Of a stretch of DNA of 33,663 bases, positions 24,678 to 32,364 are shown piece by piece. Location: assembly GCA_025357895.1 (NCBI GenBank), contig JANYLL010000373.1, forward strand, positions 1-33,663. Direction: 5' to 3'. The notes under the pieces were generated by a model, which worked only from the letters and a program-made list of their open reading frames with translations, searched no databases and was not told the origin of the DNA. The position numbers were made by a program, and so were the translations under genes. Source of the stretch: Ignavibacteriota bacterium (GTDB lineage: Bacteria; Bacteroidota; Ignavibacteria; Palsa-1295). The first letter of the stretch is position 1; each line of letters begins with the position of its first letter.

Positions 24678-27398
24678 AATCTGCACCATTCGTGAGACTC
24701 TCTGCGTTGCAGCACCGGAATGGATAATAAACTCGGCCAGATAATTTCCGGTTGGTAAAGAATACACATCGAAATGCGTATAAGCGCCGTTCGTACCCAA
24801 AGGTATATTAAATTCCGAACGAACTCTTCTTCCTATAATATCTGTGAGAATTATATCCAGCTTTCCATTAGGGAGTATTTCCGGTGGATCAAGGCCAAGA
24901 GTGAGTTCTCCGCTACCAATTGGATTCGGATAGAGGATTATATATGAGTTCATCACACCAGGAGAATCAATTCCTGATAAAGAGGTATCTTTAGGTGTAA
25001 CGAAGACACCTTTTGGCAGGGCCATTTTTGTTGTCGGAGTAAGAAGGAGAAGATCTGCGCCCAAGCGGTATTCCTTGGCAGCGGTATCCTTTCCTAAACA
25101 TTTGAAAACGATAGTGTGGGTATCTTTGGTGAAAAAAATCGTATGGAGTTTCAGTGTGTCTGATGGACGTTCATATTCATCCCATGAATCAGCTGCATAA
25201 CCATTAAATGTCCCAAAATATTTTCCATCTACCGAATAAGTGAAATTTCCAAATTTTACACCAGCAGTGAGAACTACCCTTACATCAAAGGTATCGTTCA
25301 AGGGAACATAAAACTTAAAGGCTACTTTTTGATTCTCTCCTTTTGCTTCATATACTGCTATAGCTTGCTGGCTCCATTCTTCTCCCCAATCAGTACTCAA
25401 ATTTTTATAATAAAAAGGACCGTTATCGGCGTTAGCCCATGGAATAATGTCTTCGAATTCGTAGGGAATTATGCGGGTGATGGTAATAAGATCATTTGCT
25501 GTGCCATCATTGTGATGGTCACCAACAGCGCGGAGATGGTATTTCCAATCTGCTATATTCGGCATTCGGACTTTTGCATTAAAACGATAATCACGTCCTG
25601 TAACGATTGTATCAGTACCTGAAATCAGAATACTATCAAGAAATATTTGTACGTTTTCTCCTTGATCGAAACCTGTTCCGGTAACTAACAGTGTGTCTCG
25701 GTACCGCAAAGTTGTCGGCAGCGAGTCAACAATCGGTCGGATAGCAGAAGAACCAAGTATATAGACAGGTTCCGGGCGAACTTCATCATTTATTGATAAG
25801 GTTCTGGCTCCATAAATAGATGAGGGTTGTACTTCGAAATATGCATTGAATGCTCCGGAGTCATTTGCTGTAGTAGTAAATATTGTCTCAGTATTGTCAA
25901 ACTTTGCAATAATTACAGAATTTGGCTTGTACCCTGTTCCCGAGACATTCCATAGCTCGCCGCTCCTAATAGTATCACGAGATGTCCAAAAAGCCGTCAC
26001 TCGTTTATAATAATATGCAACCGTGCGAAAGTCTTCTTTGAGATCGGTAACTGTTCCGGGCTGTAGACTAAAATCGAAAGTCGTATTGAAATCAATTGCA
26101 TCCAAAATATGGAACCGATAAAAGGATTTAATAAAATTTACATGGCCTGAAAAAGGCTTGCTGAAAAGAATTCCCCAGAACCACCATGCTGAATTATAAT
26201 AATCTTCCCCACCTGTATATCTAAAGTTATTTCTTGAGGTGGAATCAACAGTAAAGATCGGATCCCCTTCAAGGACTGCACCGGTAGTATTTCGAGGGGC
26301 AGTAAAATATAAGCCGACATACCTGCCTTTACCACGCTCATGGAGAACCGGATGATAAATATGATAGTGAGTGGGATTTGATTCGCTGAAGAAGGCATGG
26401 AAATATCCATATTTACTTTTATCTATCGGCTCTTGAGAATAATTTATTTCCGTTTGGATTTGAAGGTCTCGTTTTGAAGTATTTTGTAATTCAATTCGCG
26501 CATTTACTGCAAAGGGCATTGCAAAGTAGGAAGTGAGTCCGCTTGAATCACGTCGAATTGCATACGATCTCACGTTAATTCCTGTATTCGATGAGCAAAA
26601 AAAATCTGATAAGGGAACATGCACCGCCGGATAAGGAGAATTATCCCAGTAGATATTAAGCGAAACTGAATCAAGTTGATCAAAATCATACGTCGGAAGC
26701 TTAAAATGCAATTTCTCTATCATTGCAGGTCCTTTAATATTACATAATGTTGCTTTCGTCCCGGCGATAAGTGAAGCGGTGTCAAAAAAATGAACGGGTT
26801 TTTCATTTTGCCACATAGGCACTTTCATGTCATGGATATTTTCGGCACTAATTTGGTCTTGTCTGTTCACAAAAGACTGAAGGGATCGAAAAGAAGGCAG
26901 AAGCGATGAATCTAAAACCGGACGCCAGGCAATTGCATAGTAAACAGTAATACCTGCACCAATAAAGGTTATCTTAAAATTCCTTTTATAAGGTAGCTGG
27001 ATATCGCATACTTTTGCTACCGGCGGATATGTTGTATCAAATGGTGGGCGGAGTATCCCATGAACACTGTCAAAAAAGGATGAGTAGGTGGAAGAAGAAA
27101 TAAGTTCATCATCAATATAAAGCTTAAAATTTGTGGTGGAATCAGGAATGTTGCTTACAAACCATATATGAGTAATAATCCCAGAACCACTATCTGATGC
27201 GAGAATAAAATTTCCATCTTGTGGATCACGTGCAGCTGGATAGCCATAACTAATTCTATATCGCAGCGGCTCACGATCAGGTCCGTCAAGCCTTGCGATT
27301 GCTCGCGGATCGGTCATGCGCGAATAGGGGTTTATTTGTGCCTCAGATATACTCCAGACACTGCCAATAATAAATATGCAATAAAAAGTAATTTTCAT
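24669..27398 (-). CDS. Secreted DUF2961 (GH172-like) protein with T9SS sorting domain
   Basis: This is a 909-residue exported protein. The signal peptide (about 1-20, cut after S-E-A) is followed by a DUF2961-type region (about 25-460). Its features are S-G-S-G-I-I-T-H-I-W-F, the K-L-Y-I-D-D-E strand, a W-Q-N-E-K-P segment and H-F-K-L-P late in the domain. DUF2961 is now glycoside hydrolase family GH172, whose characterised members act on alpha-D-fructofuranosides or D-arabinofuranosides. Specificity here is unknown, and catalytic residues were not assigned. The middle has Ig/IPT-like repeats (about 465-640, recurring G-T-G-Y-K-P and G-T-G-F-D-Q-G-E) and a possible carbohydrate-binding beta domain (about 645-800). 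A type A T9SS sorting domain opens Y-P-N-P (about 825) and ends M-V-Q-I-R-E. Its position among glycosyltransferase genes fits a glycan-linked job. Confidence 0.8.
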   Translation of the reverse strand: MKITFYCIFIIGSVWSISEAQINPYSRMTDPRAIARLDGPDREPLRYRISYGYPAARDPQDGNFILASDSGSGIITHIWFVSNIPDSTTNFKLYIDDELISSSTYSSFFDSVHGILRPPFDTTYPPVAKVCDIQLPYKRNFKITFIGAGITVYYAIAWRPVLDSSLLPSFRSLQSFVNRQDQISAENIHDMKVPMWQNEKPVHFFDTASLIAGTKATLCNIKGPAMIEKLHFKLPTYDFDQLDSVSLNIYWDNSPYPAVHVPLSDFFCSSNTGINVRSYAIRRDSSGLTSYFAMPFAVNARIELQNTSKRDLQIQTEINYSQEPIDKSKYGYFHAFFSESNPTHYHIYHPVLHERGKGRYVGLYFTAPRNTTGAVLEGDPIFTVDSTSRNNFRYTGGEDYYNSAWWFWGILFSKPFSGHVNFIKSFYRFHILDAIDFNTTFDFSLQPGTVTDLKEDFRTVAYYYKRVTAFWTSRDTIRSGELWNVSGTGYKPNSVIIAKFDNTETIFTTTANDSGAFNAYFEVQPSSIYGARTLSINDEVRPEPVYILGSSAIRPIVDSLPTTLRYRDTLLVTGTGFDQGENVQIFLDSILISGTDTIVTGRDYRFNAKVRMPNIADWKYHLRAVGDHHNDGTANDLITITRIIPYEFEDIIPWANADNGPFYYKNLSTDWGEEWSQQAIAVYEAKGENQKVAFKFYVPLNDTFDVRVVLTAGVKFGNFTYSVDGKYFGTFNGYAADSWDEYERPSDTLKLHTIFFTKDTHTIVFKCLGKDTAAKEYRLGADLLLLTPTTKMALPKGVFVTPKDTSLSGIDSPGVMNSYIILYPNPIGSGELTLGLDPPEILPNGKLDIILTDIIGRRVRSEFNIPLGTNGAYTHFDVYSLPTGNYLAEFIIHSGAATQRVSRMVQIRE

Positions 27399-27490
27399 AA
27401 TAACTGATAAACACTGAAATATTATGGAAGTTACATACTCGGAATTATCTTAGTTGCATGAAAGTATGATCCTTTTAATGATGCAAGAAC

Positions 27491-28999
27491 TTATCTATTT
27501 TTCAGAACATAAATATATCGCGGAGATGTCGTAAACGGTCCAACGCGCGAACGATATATTAATGGCTCTGTGTCATTACAACTTCGGGAAAATACATACC
27601 CGCGAAATTTTTCTCCATGGGAAAAAACGCTTTCATCAGTTATGATAAAGTCATAAGAATGATTTTCCAGAGAACATTCCCATGACTTCATTAAGTGCCG
27701 AGATGTCGAATCACCAACCACCATGACATCGGCAAATGCCAAAAAATTTGCATGCCGAAGGATACCACGTGGAAGCGGTATTAAATGATGTGAGGCTATG
27801 AGGATATTCCCATCCATAGAAGTAACTTCTCGTATAAAATTTTCTCCTGCTCTGTAATCCTTATCTCTAATATCGATCAATTCTTCGCCGCGAGGATTAT
27901 ATAACAATGCTAAAAGCTGCATCAATGTAACCCATGGGATAAACTTACGCCACCGAGGATTAAGTGAATATTGAAGATTGCGTAAGGAAATTGTAAATGC
28001 AATTGCAAAAACAGCAGTGAACGGCATTGCCACGTTTTTATATGACAGAATATCTCCTAAATGCATTGTCAGTTGTATTGCGGCTGTTATGAGCATAAGT
28101 ATAATAAGACCAAAAGCACTTCCTAAGAACTTTTTCAATCCAAAATGTGATCGTAAACAAGAAAAAATAATTACCGTGCAGCCTATCCCAAAGAATGAAA
28201 AGAGAAAGTTCGAAAAAACAAATGGCAGTCTCAAAACATCAAATCCGGAAGCTTTTGCATTTGGTATTGAATATACATAAAAGAAATACCAATTGCCATT
28301 TGCCTCAACCAGTAAATATGTGCCGAACAGAAAACAGAAAATAACTGTAGCAAAGAAAAGTAAGGCTCCGCGAGAATGCTGCACAAGAAATATCCAAACT
28401 AGAATCGGGATTATGTAGATAAACGCTTGTTGTTTTGTAAAAACAGCAAGTGCTAATATGAATGCTGAGAATATTATCGCATAAGACTTTTGAGAATATA
28501 CTATAATACCAAGAGAGGAAAGAATGAGCAAATTGAACAATGCATCGACGCTTGCAAGGTCATAGTAGTAACCTGTCACACCAAAAGCAGCAAGATATAT
28601 TATTGGGGCGAGAAAGCTATGCCATTTGCTGTCAGAAACTATCTTATGTGTCACCAGAAAAATTAGACCTCCTGAAAAAAGAGTAGAACTGAATGAAACA
28701 ATTCTGCCTGCCGAATACGATACACCTGTAAGATGCATTATTGTCGCTGTCACATAATAGTAAAATGGCTGGTAAAGCCAGTTTACAAACTCAATCGTTG
28801 GTTGTACATATAATTGCTTCCCTGAATAAATTCGTGCAGCGTGTTCGATAATCGAACCTTCCATCCATCCTATCTCATATGGGAAAATAATTCGTTTGAT
28901 GCTTAAAAAAAGGAATAACCCAATAAAAAAAAGCGATAATCCAACAACCAATGCTATTGCAAGAGAGGAGTTTTTAATCCACAATTTTTGGAGCAACAT
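27491..28999 (-). CDS. Polytopic membrane protein, GT-C glycosyltransferase-like
   Basis: This is a 502-residue integral membrane protein with about ten hydrophobic helices spread from residue 12 to 375, and a soluble C-terminal part (about 385-502). The first loop after helix 1 holds E-I-G-W-M-E-G, an acidic site placed like the catalytic loop of GT-C (GT39/ArnT/PMT-like) enzymes that use lipid-phosphate sugars. A Y-D-L-A-S-V-D-A-L-F segment near residue 150 is also common in that superfamily. It would transfer a sugar on the periplasmic side, perhaps to a surface glycan or protein. The assignment rests on topology and two short motifs. The ATG is 43 bases after the methyltransferase stop. 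The 92-base gap downstream (27399-27490) shows no clear element. Confidence 0.65.
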   Translation of the reverse strand: MLLQKLWIKNSSLAIALVVGLSLFFIGLFLFLSIKRIIFPYEIGWMEGSIIEHAARIYSGKQLYVQPTIEFVNWLYQPFYYYVTATIMHLTGVSYSAGRIVSFSSTLFSGGLIFLVTHKIVSDSKWHSFLAPIIYLAAFGVTGYYYDLASVDALFNLLILSSLGIIVYSQKSYAIIFSAFILALAVFTKQQAFIYIIPILVWIFLVQHSRGALLFFATVIFCFLFGTYLLVEANGNWYFFYVYSIPNAKASGFDVLRLPFVFSNFLFSFFGIGCTVIIFSCLRSHFGLKKFLGSAFGLIILMLITAAIQLTMHLGDILSYKNVAMPFTAVFAIAFTISLRNLQYSLNPRWRKFIPWVTLMQLLALLYNPRGEELIDIRDKDYRAGENFIREVTSMDGNILIASHHLIPLPRGILRHANFLAFADVMVVGDSTSRHLMKSWECSLENHSYDFIITDESVFSHGEKFRGYVFSRSCNDTEPLIYRSRVGPFTTSPRYIYVLKNR

Positions 29000-29042
29000 A
29001 CTGAGTTCTATATACCAAATCCAGAAAATACGAGAGAGAATA

Positions 29043-29882
29043 TCATATCTGTTTCTTCCTCAACAAATACGAAGCTTCCAGCGCCAGAAGTTCACGCAAA
29101 CCCGGAATACGTTTTAAAAAATTTGCCTTGATCGGAGGCAAACCGAATTTGAGTTTAAAAACCGGACGGAGGAAGTAAAGTTGCTCATCTACTAATTCTA
29201 ATAGGGCATTTTTTATTGCCCTACGCATCTTGCCTATTGTAAGCCTGATTCTCCGCAGCATTGAAACTTCTTCCACATCAATTTGCAATCTTGCATTTTT
29301 ATAAGATTTGGCAAATAATCCTTCCGGCATAAGCTGGATGAATGGAAGTTTTCCCATTTTATTACCGAGTAAATGCTGATGCGCGCCGAATGGTGAGTAA
29401 TACGGAGGGAAAACGACATAGAGCCATCCTCCGGGTTTCATAAAATCCATGACGTGGCGAAGGCTGAGTTCTGTTTCTTCAAGATGCTCGATCACATCAC
29501 GAAGCAGTACAAGATCGAAATGTCCCTCCCATTTTTCAGGCGGAGCTTGCGTAATAATATTATGAATTGCGAATTCGCCTTTGGTACCGATAGCATCGAA
29601 AATTTTCTCCGAGCTTTCGATCGCAAGATCACGAATATCAATACCGACAATTTCCGCAGCGCCTTCATCGGCAAGAGCAGCAAGGACGCCACTTTCGCCG
29701 CAACCGATCTCGCAGATTCGTGCTCTGGCAAGTTGAACGCCTTTGCTTTTGAGATAAGGCACGATATATTCGCTTCCCAAGCCATATTGATAGCCGAAGT
29801 AATATCGCTCGTAAGAATTAATATCCTTGCGTTTGGCAAGTTTATCAACTTTCTCCTGTGTTCTCGGTGGAAATTTTGGCAT
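29043..29882 (-). CDS. Class I SAM-dependent methyltransferase
   Basis: This is a 279-residue soluble protein with the Rossmann-type methyltransferase core. Motif I is I-C-E-I-G-C-G-E-S-G (about 56-65), then an acidic end of strand 2 (I-V-G-I-D-I), and D-L-V-L-L-R-D-V-I-E-H-L, typical of the UbiE/methyltransf_11 and 23 groups. A strand with P-G-G-W-L-Y-V-V-F-P-P-Y follows. The C-terminal 100 residues are basic and may hold the acceptor. Set among glycosyltransferases, it could methylate a sugar or a lipid-linked glycan, but the substrate is not determined. Between it and the upstream GT4 gene lies a 75-base gap made almost entirely of a heptamer-repeat inverted pair. Confidence 0.85.
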   Translation of the reverse strand: MPKFPPRTQEKVDKLAKRKDINSYERYYFGYQYGLGSEYIVPYLKSKGVQLARARICEIGCGESGVLAALADEGAAEIVGIDIRDLAIESSEKIFDAIGTKGEFAIHNIITQAPPEKWEGHFDLVLLRDVIEHLEETELSLRHVMDFMKPGGWLYVVFPPYYSPFGAHQHLLGNKMGKLPFIQLMPEGLFAKSYKNARLQIDVEEVSMLRRIRLTIGKMRRAIKNALLELVDEQLYFLRPVFKLKFGLPPIKANFLKRIPGLRELLALEASYLLRKKQI

Positions 29883-29893
29883 TAATAAATTTT

Positions 29894-29975
29894 TAGCTGG
29901 TTGCTGATAGTTGAGAGCTGATAGTAATAAACGAGTGAAATGACCCTATTCTATCAGCTATTTGCTATCAGCTAT
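29894..29975. repeat. Heptamer-repeat inverted pair between GT4 and methyltransferase genes
   Basis: The left arm (29894-29928) has five degenerate 7-base units of the TAGCTGA type. The right arm (29946-29975) has four units of the ATCAGCT type, the inverse. They fold into an imperfect hairpin around a 17-base loop. The right arm lies inside the end of the GT4 gene: on the minus strand it encodes its last five residues (I-A-D-S-K) and the TAG stop (29958-29960). Same-strand flanking genes mean the structure could attenuate or process a polycistronic message. Confidence 0.75.
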
Positions 29976-31109
29976 TTTTTCAATTCCTTCAACAAATGTA
30001 TCCCAAGAATATTTCTTCTTTTCTTCGCGGACTCCGGCGCGTAATTTCTCTTCCAATGCTTCATTAAAAAAGTGCTCAACATCTTTTGCAACGAGTTCAG
30101 GCGTCGCTTCTTTTGTGATGATTCCGCTGATTCCGTCAATTACTACCTCAGAAAGTCCTCCGACATCGGTTGCAATAACGGGAACATCAAAATTATACGC
30201 GATCTGCACTATACCAGATTGTGTGGCAGTGCGATACGGAAGCACCACAACATTCGCAGCACTGAAATATGTTGCCACTTTATCATTTGCAATATAATCA
30301 GTTGCAAGAACAAGATTTTTTGCAGGAATTTTCAGATCATCGATTAGTTTTTGGTACTCTGCTTCGTCGCCGTAAAATTCTCCTGCTATGATCAGCCGTA
30401 ATTCAGGCAATGATTTTAAGAGCAGCGGCATTGCCCGGAGCAAAATATCCAAACCTTTATATTTTCGGATATACCCGAAAAAAAGGATTGCGGGAGCTTC
30501 ATGAGGAATACCAAGTTCTTCTCTGGCTTTTCTTTTATCTATAGACTCACCGAAGATCTGATAAATCGGATGTGCAAGCTTTATATATTTCGCATCGGGC
30601 TTTACAATTTTCAGATCACGTTCAACAGCATCGGATTGCACTATAAAATATTCTACCGCTTTGAATGCATAATTGGTAAATGCTCTATCTCCAAGACGTT
30701 TTTCATGTGGGATGACATTATCGGCAATGAATACGACTTTACATTCTTTTCCTTTTTTTCTGAGTACTGATTTCGCAACACGAGCGATCATCCCATAAGC
30801 GGGTGCAAAAAAAGGTATCCAGAATTTAAAGATGATCATATCCGGTTCAAGATCTGCAACCACTTTCCCCGCTTTACGCCAGGAAAAAGGATTGATTGAA
30901 TCGATAAGCTGAAGTGATTTAAGCGGCGCTCCTGCATCACCTTTTTCTTCTTGTGATTTTCCGGGGAAAAGTATTTTTGGATATTGACGTGAGAACGTCA
31001 CGACATGAACTTCATGCCCGTGCTTGATAAGCGCATCATGGAGGAGCGAGACGTAATGTGCTATTCCCCCGCGAAGAGGATATGCTGTGCCGATAATGAC
31101 GATATTCAT
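29958..31109 (-). CDS. GT4-type glycosyltransferase
   Basis: This is a 383-residue GT-B enzyme of the GT4 family. The N-terminal acceptor loop is Y-P-L-R-G-G-I-A-H-Y. The C-terminal domain has I-L-F-F-G-Y-I-R-K-Y-K-G-L-D (donor strand), L-P-Y-R-T-A-T-Q-S-G and V-I-A-T-D-V-G-G-L-S-E-V. It is likely soluble or peripherally bound on the cytoplasmic side. It lies 13 bases downstream of bshA, so they are probably co-transcribed. That spacing does not by itself make it a bacillithiol enzyme; the residues fit a surface-glycan transferase equally well. The stop codon and the last five residues come from a heptamer repeat, so the natural C-terminus may once have been different. Confidence 0.87.
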   Translation of the reverse strand: MNIVIIGTAYPLRGGIAHYVSLLHDALIKHGHEVHVVTFSRQYPKILFPGKSQEEKGDAGAPLKSLQLIDSINPFSWRKAGKVVADLEPDMIIFKFWIPFFAPAYGMIARVAKSVLRKKGKECKVVFIADNVIPHEKRLGDRAFTNYAFKAVEYFIVQSDAVERDLKIVKPDAKYIKLAHPIYQIFGESIDKRKAREELGIPHEAPAILFFGYIRKYKGLDILLRAMPLLLKSLPELRLIIAGEFYGDEAEYQKLIDDLKIPAKNLVLATDYIANDKVATYFSAANVVVLPYRTATQSGIVQIAYNFDVPVIATDVGGLSEVVIDGISGIITKEATPELVAKDVEHFFNEALEEKLRAGVREEKKKYSWDTFVEGIEKIADSK

Positions 31110-31122
31110 AGAATTGGTGACA

Positions 31123-32265
31123 TTACATACTCATCGCTTTTTCGTATGCTGCTTCGTAAATGGGGACGATTTGTTCTTTCGTAAAATTTCCGGTTGCATG
31201 AGCTAATGCCGCTTTGCTCATCCGCTGATGAAGTTCATTATTAGTCAGTAATTCGATTGTTCTTTTTGCAATGGCTGCAACATCGCCCATCTTCACGATA
31301 AATCCGGTTTTACCATCGACATTCACTTCAGGCAAACCGCCGACATCGCTGGAAATAACAGGTACGCCGCATGCCATTGCTTCCAGTGCTGAAAGTCCGA
31401 AACTCTCGTTACCGGAAGGAATAAGGAATACGTCGCTGATCGAAAGAATAGAAGCAAGTTCTGCCTGCTTACCGAGAAAACGCGTCTGCTGCCAAATCCC
31501 AAGTTCGCGTGCAAGGATTTCGCATTCACCGCGATCAGGACCGTCACCAACAAGCAGAAATTTTGCTTTTATTCCTGAATCAAGGATGATCTTGAATGCT
31601 CTGATCGCATCACTTACACGCTTGACAGCGCGAAAATTTGAGACATGGATAAGAATTTTTTCATCACCCGGAGCCATAAGCCTACGAAGATTTTTTGCAT
31701 CGACCGGATGAAAAAAAACTGTATCGATAAAATTTGGAATTGCAATAATATCTTTTTCCACACCGTATTTTTCGATTGTCTCCCGCTTTAAGTATTCAGA
31801 AACTGAAGTTACAACATCGGATGATTCGATAGAATATTTCATCAACGGTTGGAAGCTTGGCTCTTGCCCAACGAGCGTAATGTCTGTCCCATGAAGTGTC
31901 GTAACGATCTTCAGATCTCCCAGAAGAATTTGTTTAGCAAGTAGTGCCGAAGTTGCATGCGGAATCGCATAGTGGGCATGAACAAGATCAAGCTTCTCAT
32001 ATCGCGCAACTTCGACCATCTTGCTTGTCAATGCCATGGAATAGAGCGGGAATTCAAAAAGTGGATAGGTTGACATTTCCACTTCATGATAAAAAATATT
32101 TTCAATGTAACTATCGGCATCATGTCCGATAGCGGTCAGGCGCATCGGAAGTGCGTAAGTTATGAAGTGTACTTTATGTCCGCGCTGGGCAAGTGACTTG
32201 CCAAGTTCCGTTGCAACAACTCCAGAGCCGCCATACGTTGGGTAACACGTTATTCCAATATTCAT
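31123..32265 (-). CDS. bshA: N-acetyl-alpha-D-glucosaminyl L-malate synthase BshA
   Basis: BshA transfers GlcNAc from UDP-GlcNAc to L-malate, the first step of bacillithiol synthesis. This low-molecular-weight thiol replaces glutathione in Bacillota and many Bacteroidota-related lineages. The 380-residue length is typical. Family-specific blocks are visible: C-Y-P-T-Y-G-G-S-G-V-V-A-T-E-L-G at residues 7-22, H-A-H-Y-A-I-P-H-A, T-L-H-G-T-D-I-T-L-V-G, S-V-S-E-Y-L, and the GT4 E-x7-E element in E-S-F-G-L-S-A-L-E-A-M-A-C-G-V-P-V. The pattern separates it well from generic GT4 enzymes. The bshB and bshC partners are not in the window, which agrees with their scattered locations in many genomes. The upstream gap to the next gene is about 100 bases and may hold its promoter. 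Confidence 0.92.
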   Translation of the reverse strand: MNIGITCYPTYGGSGVVATELGKSLAQRGHKVHFITYALPMRLTAIGHDADSYIENIFYHEVEMSTYPLFEFPLYSMALTSKMVEVARYEKLDLVHAHYAIPHATSALLAKQILLGDLKIVTTLHGTDITLVGQEPSFQPLMKYSIESSDVVTSVSEYLKRETIEKYGVEKDIIAIPNFIDTVFFHPVDAKNLRRLMAPGDEKILIHVSNFRAVKRVSDAIRAFKIILDSGIKAKFLLVGDGPDRGECEILARELGIWQQTRFLGKQAELASILSISDVFLIPSGNESFGLSALEAMACGVPVISSDVGGLPEVNVDGKTGFIVKMGDVAAIAKRTIELLTNNELHQRMSKAALAHATGNFTKEQIVPIYEAAYEKAMSM

Positions 32266-32364
32266 ACGTTTCGTTTTTCTTAGCTCATATTAACTAATAC
32301 CAATGCCAACTTGTTCATTACATTTCTGTTATGAAATCAGAGCATGATGATTCTCTTCTTCAGT

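Noticed and set aside
7284..29975. CRISPR array
   Set aside because: The repeats are 7 bases long with no spacers of constant length, and no cas genes are present.
29958..31109. Naming the GT4 gene as a bacillithiol enzyme because of its place next to bshA
   Set aside because: Bacillithiol needs BshB (deacetylase) and BshC (cysteine ligase), and neither resembles a GT4 glycosyltransferase.
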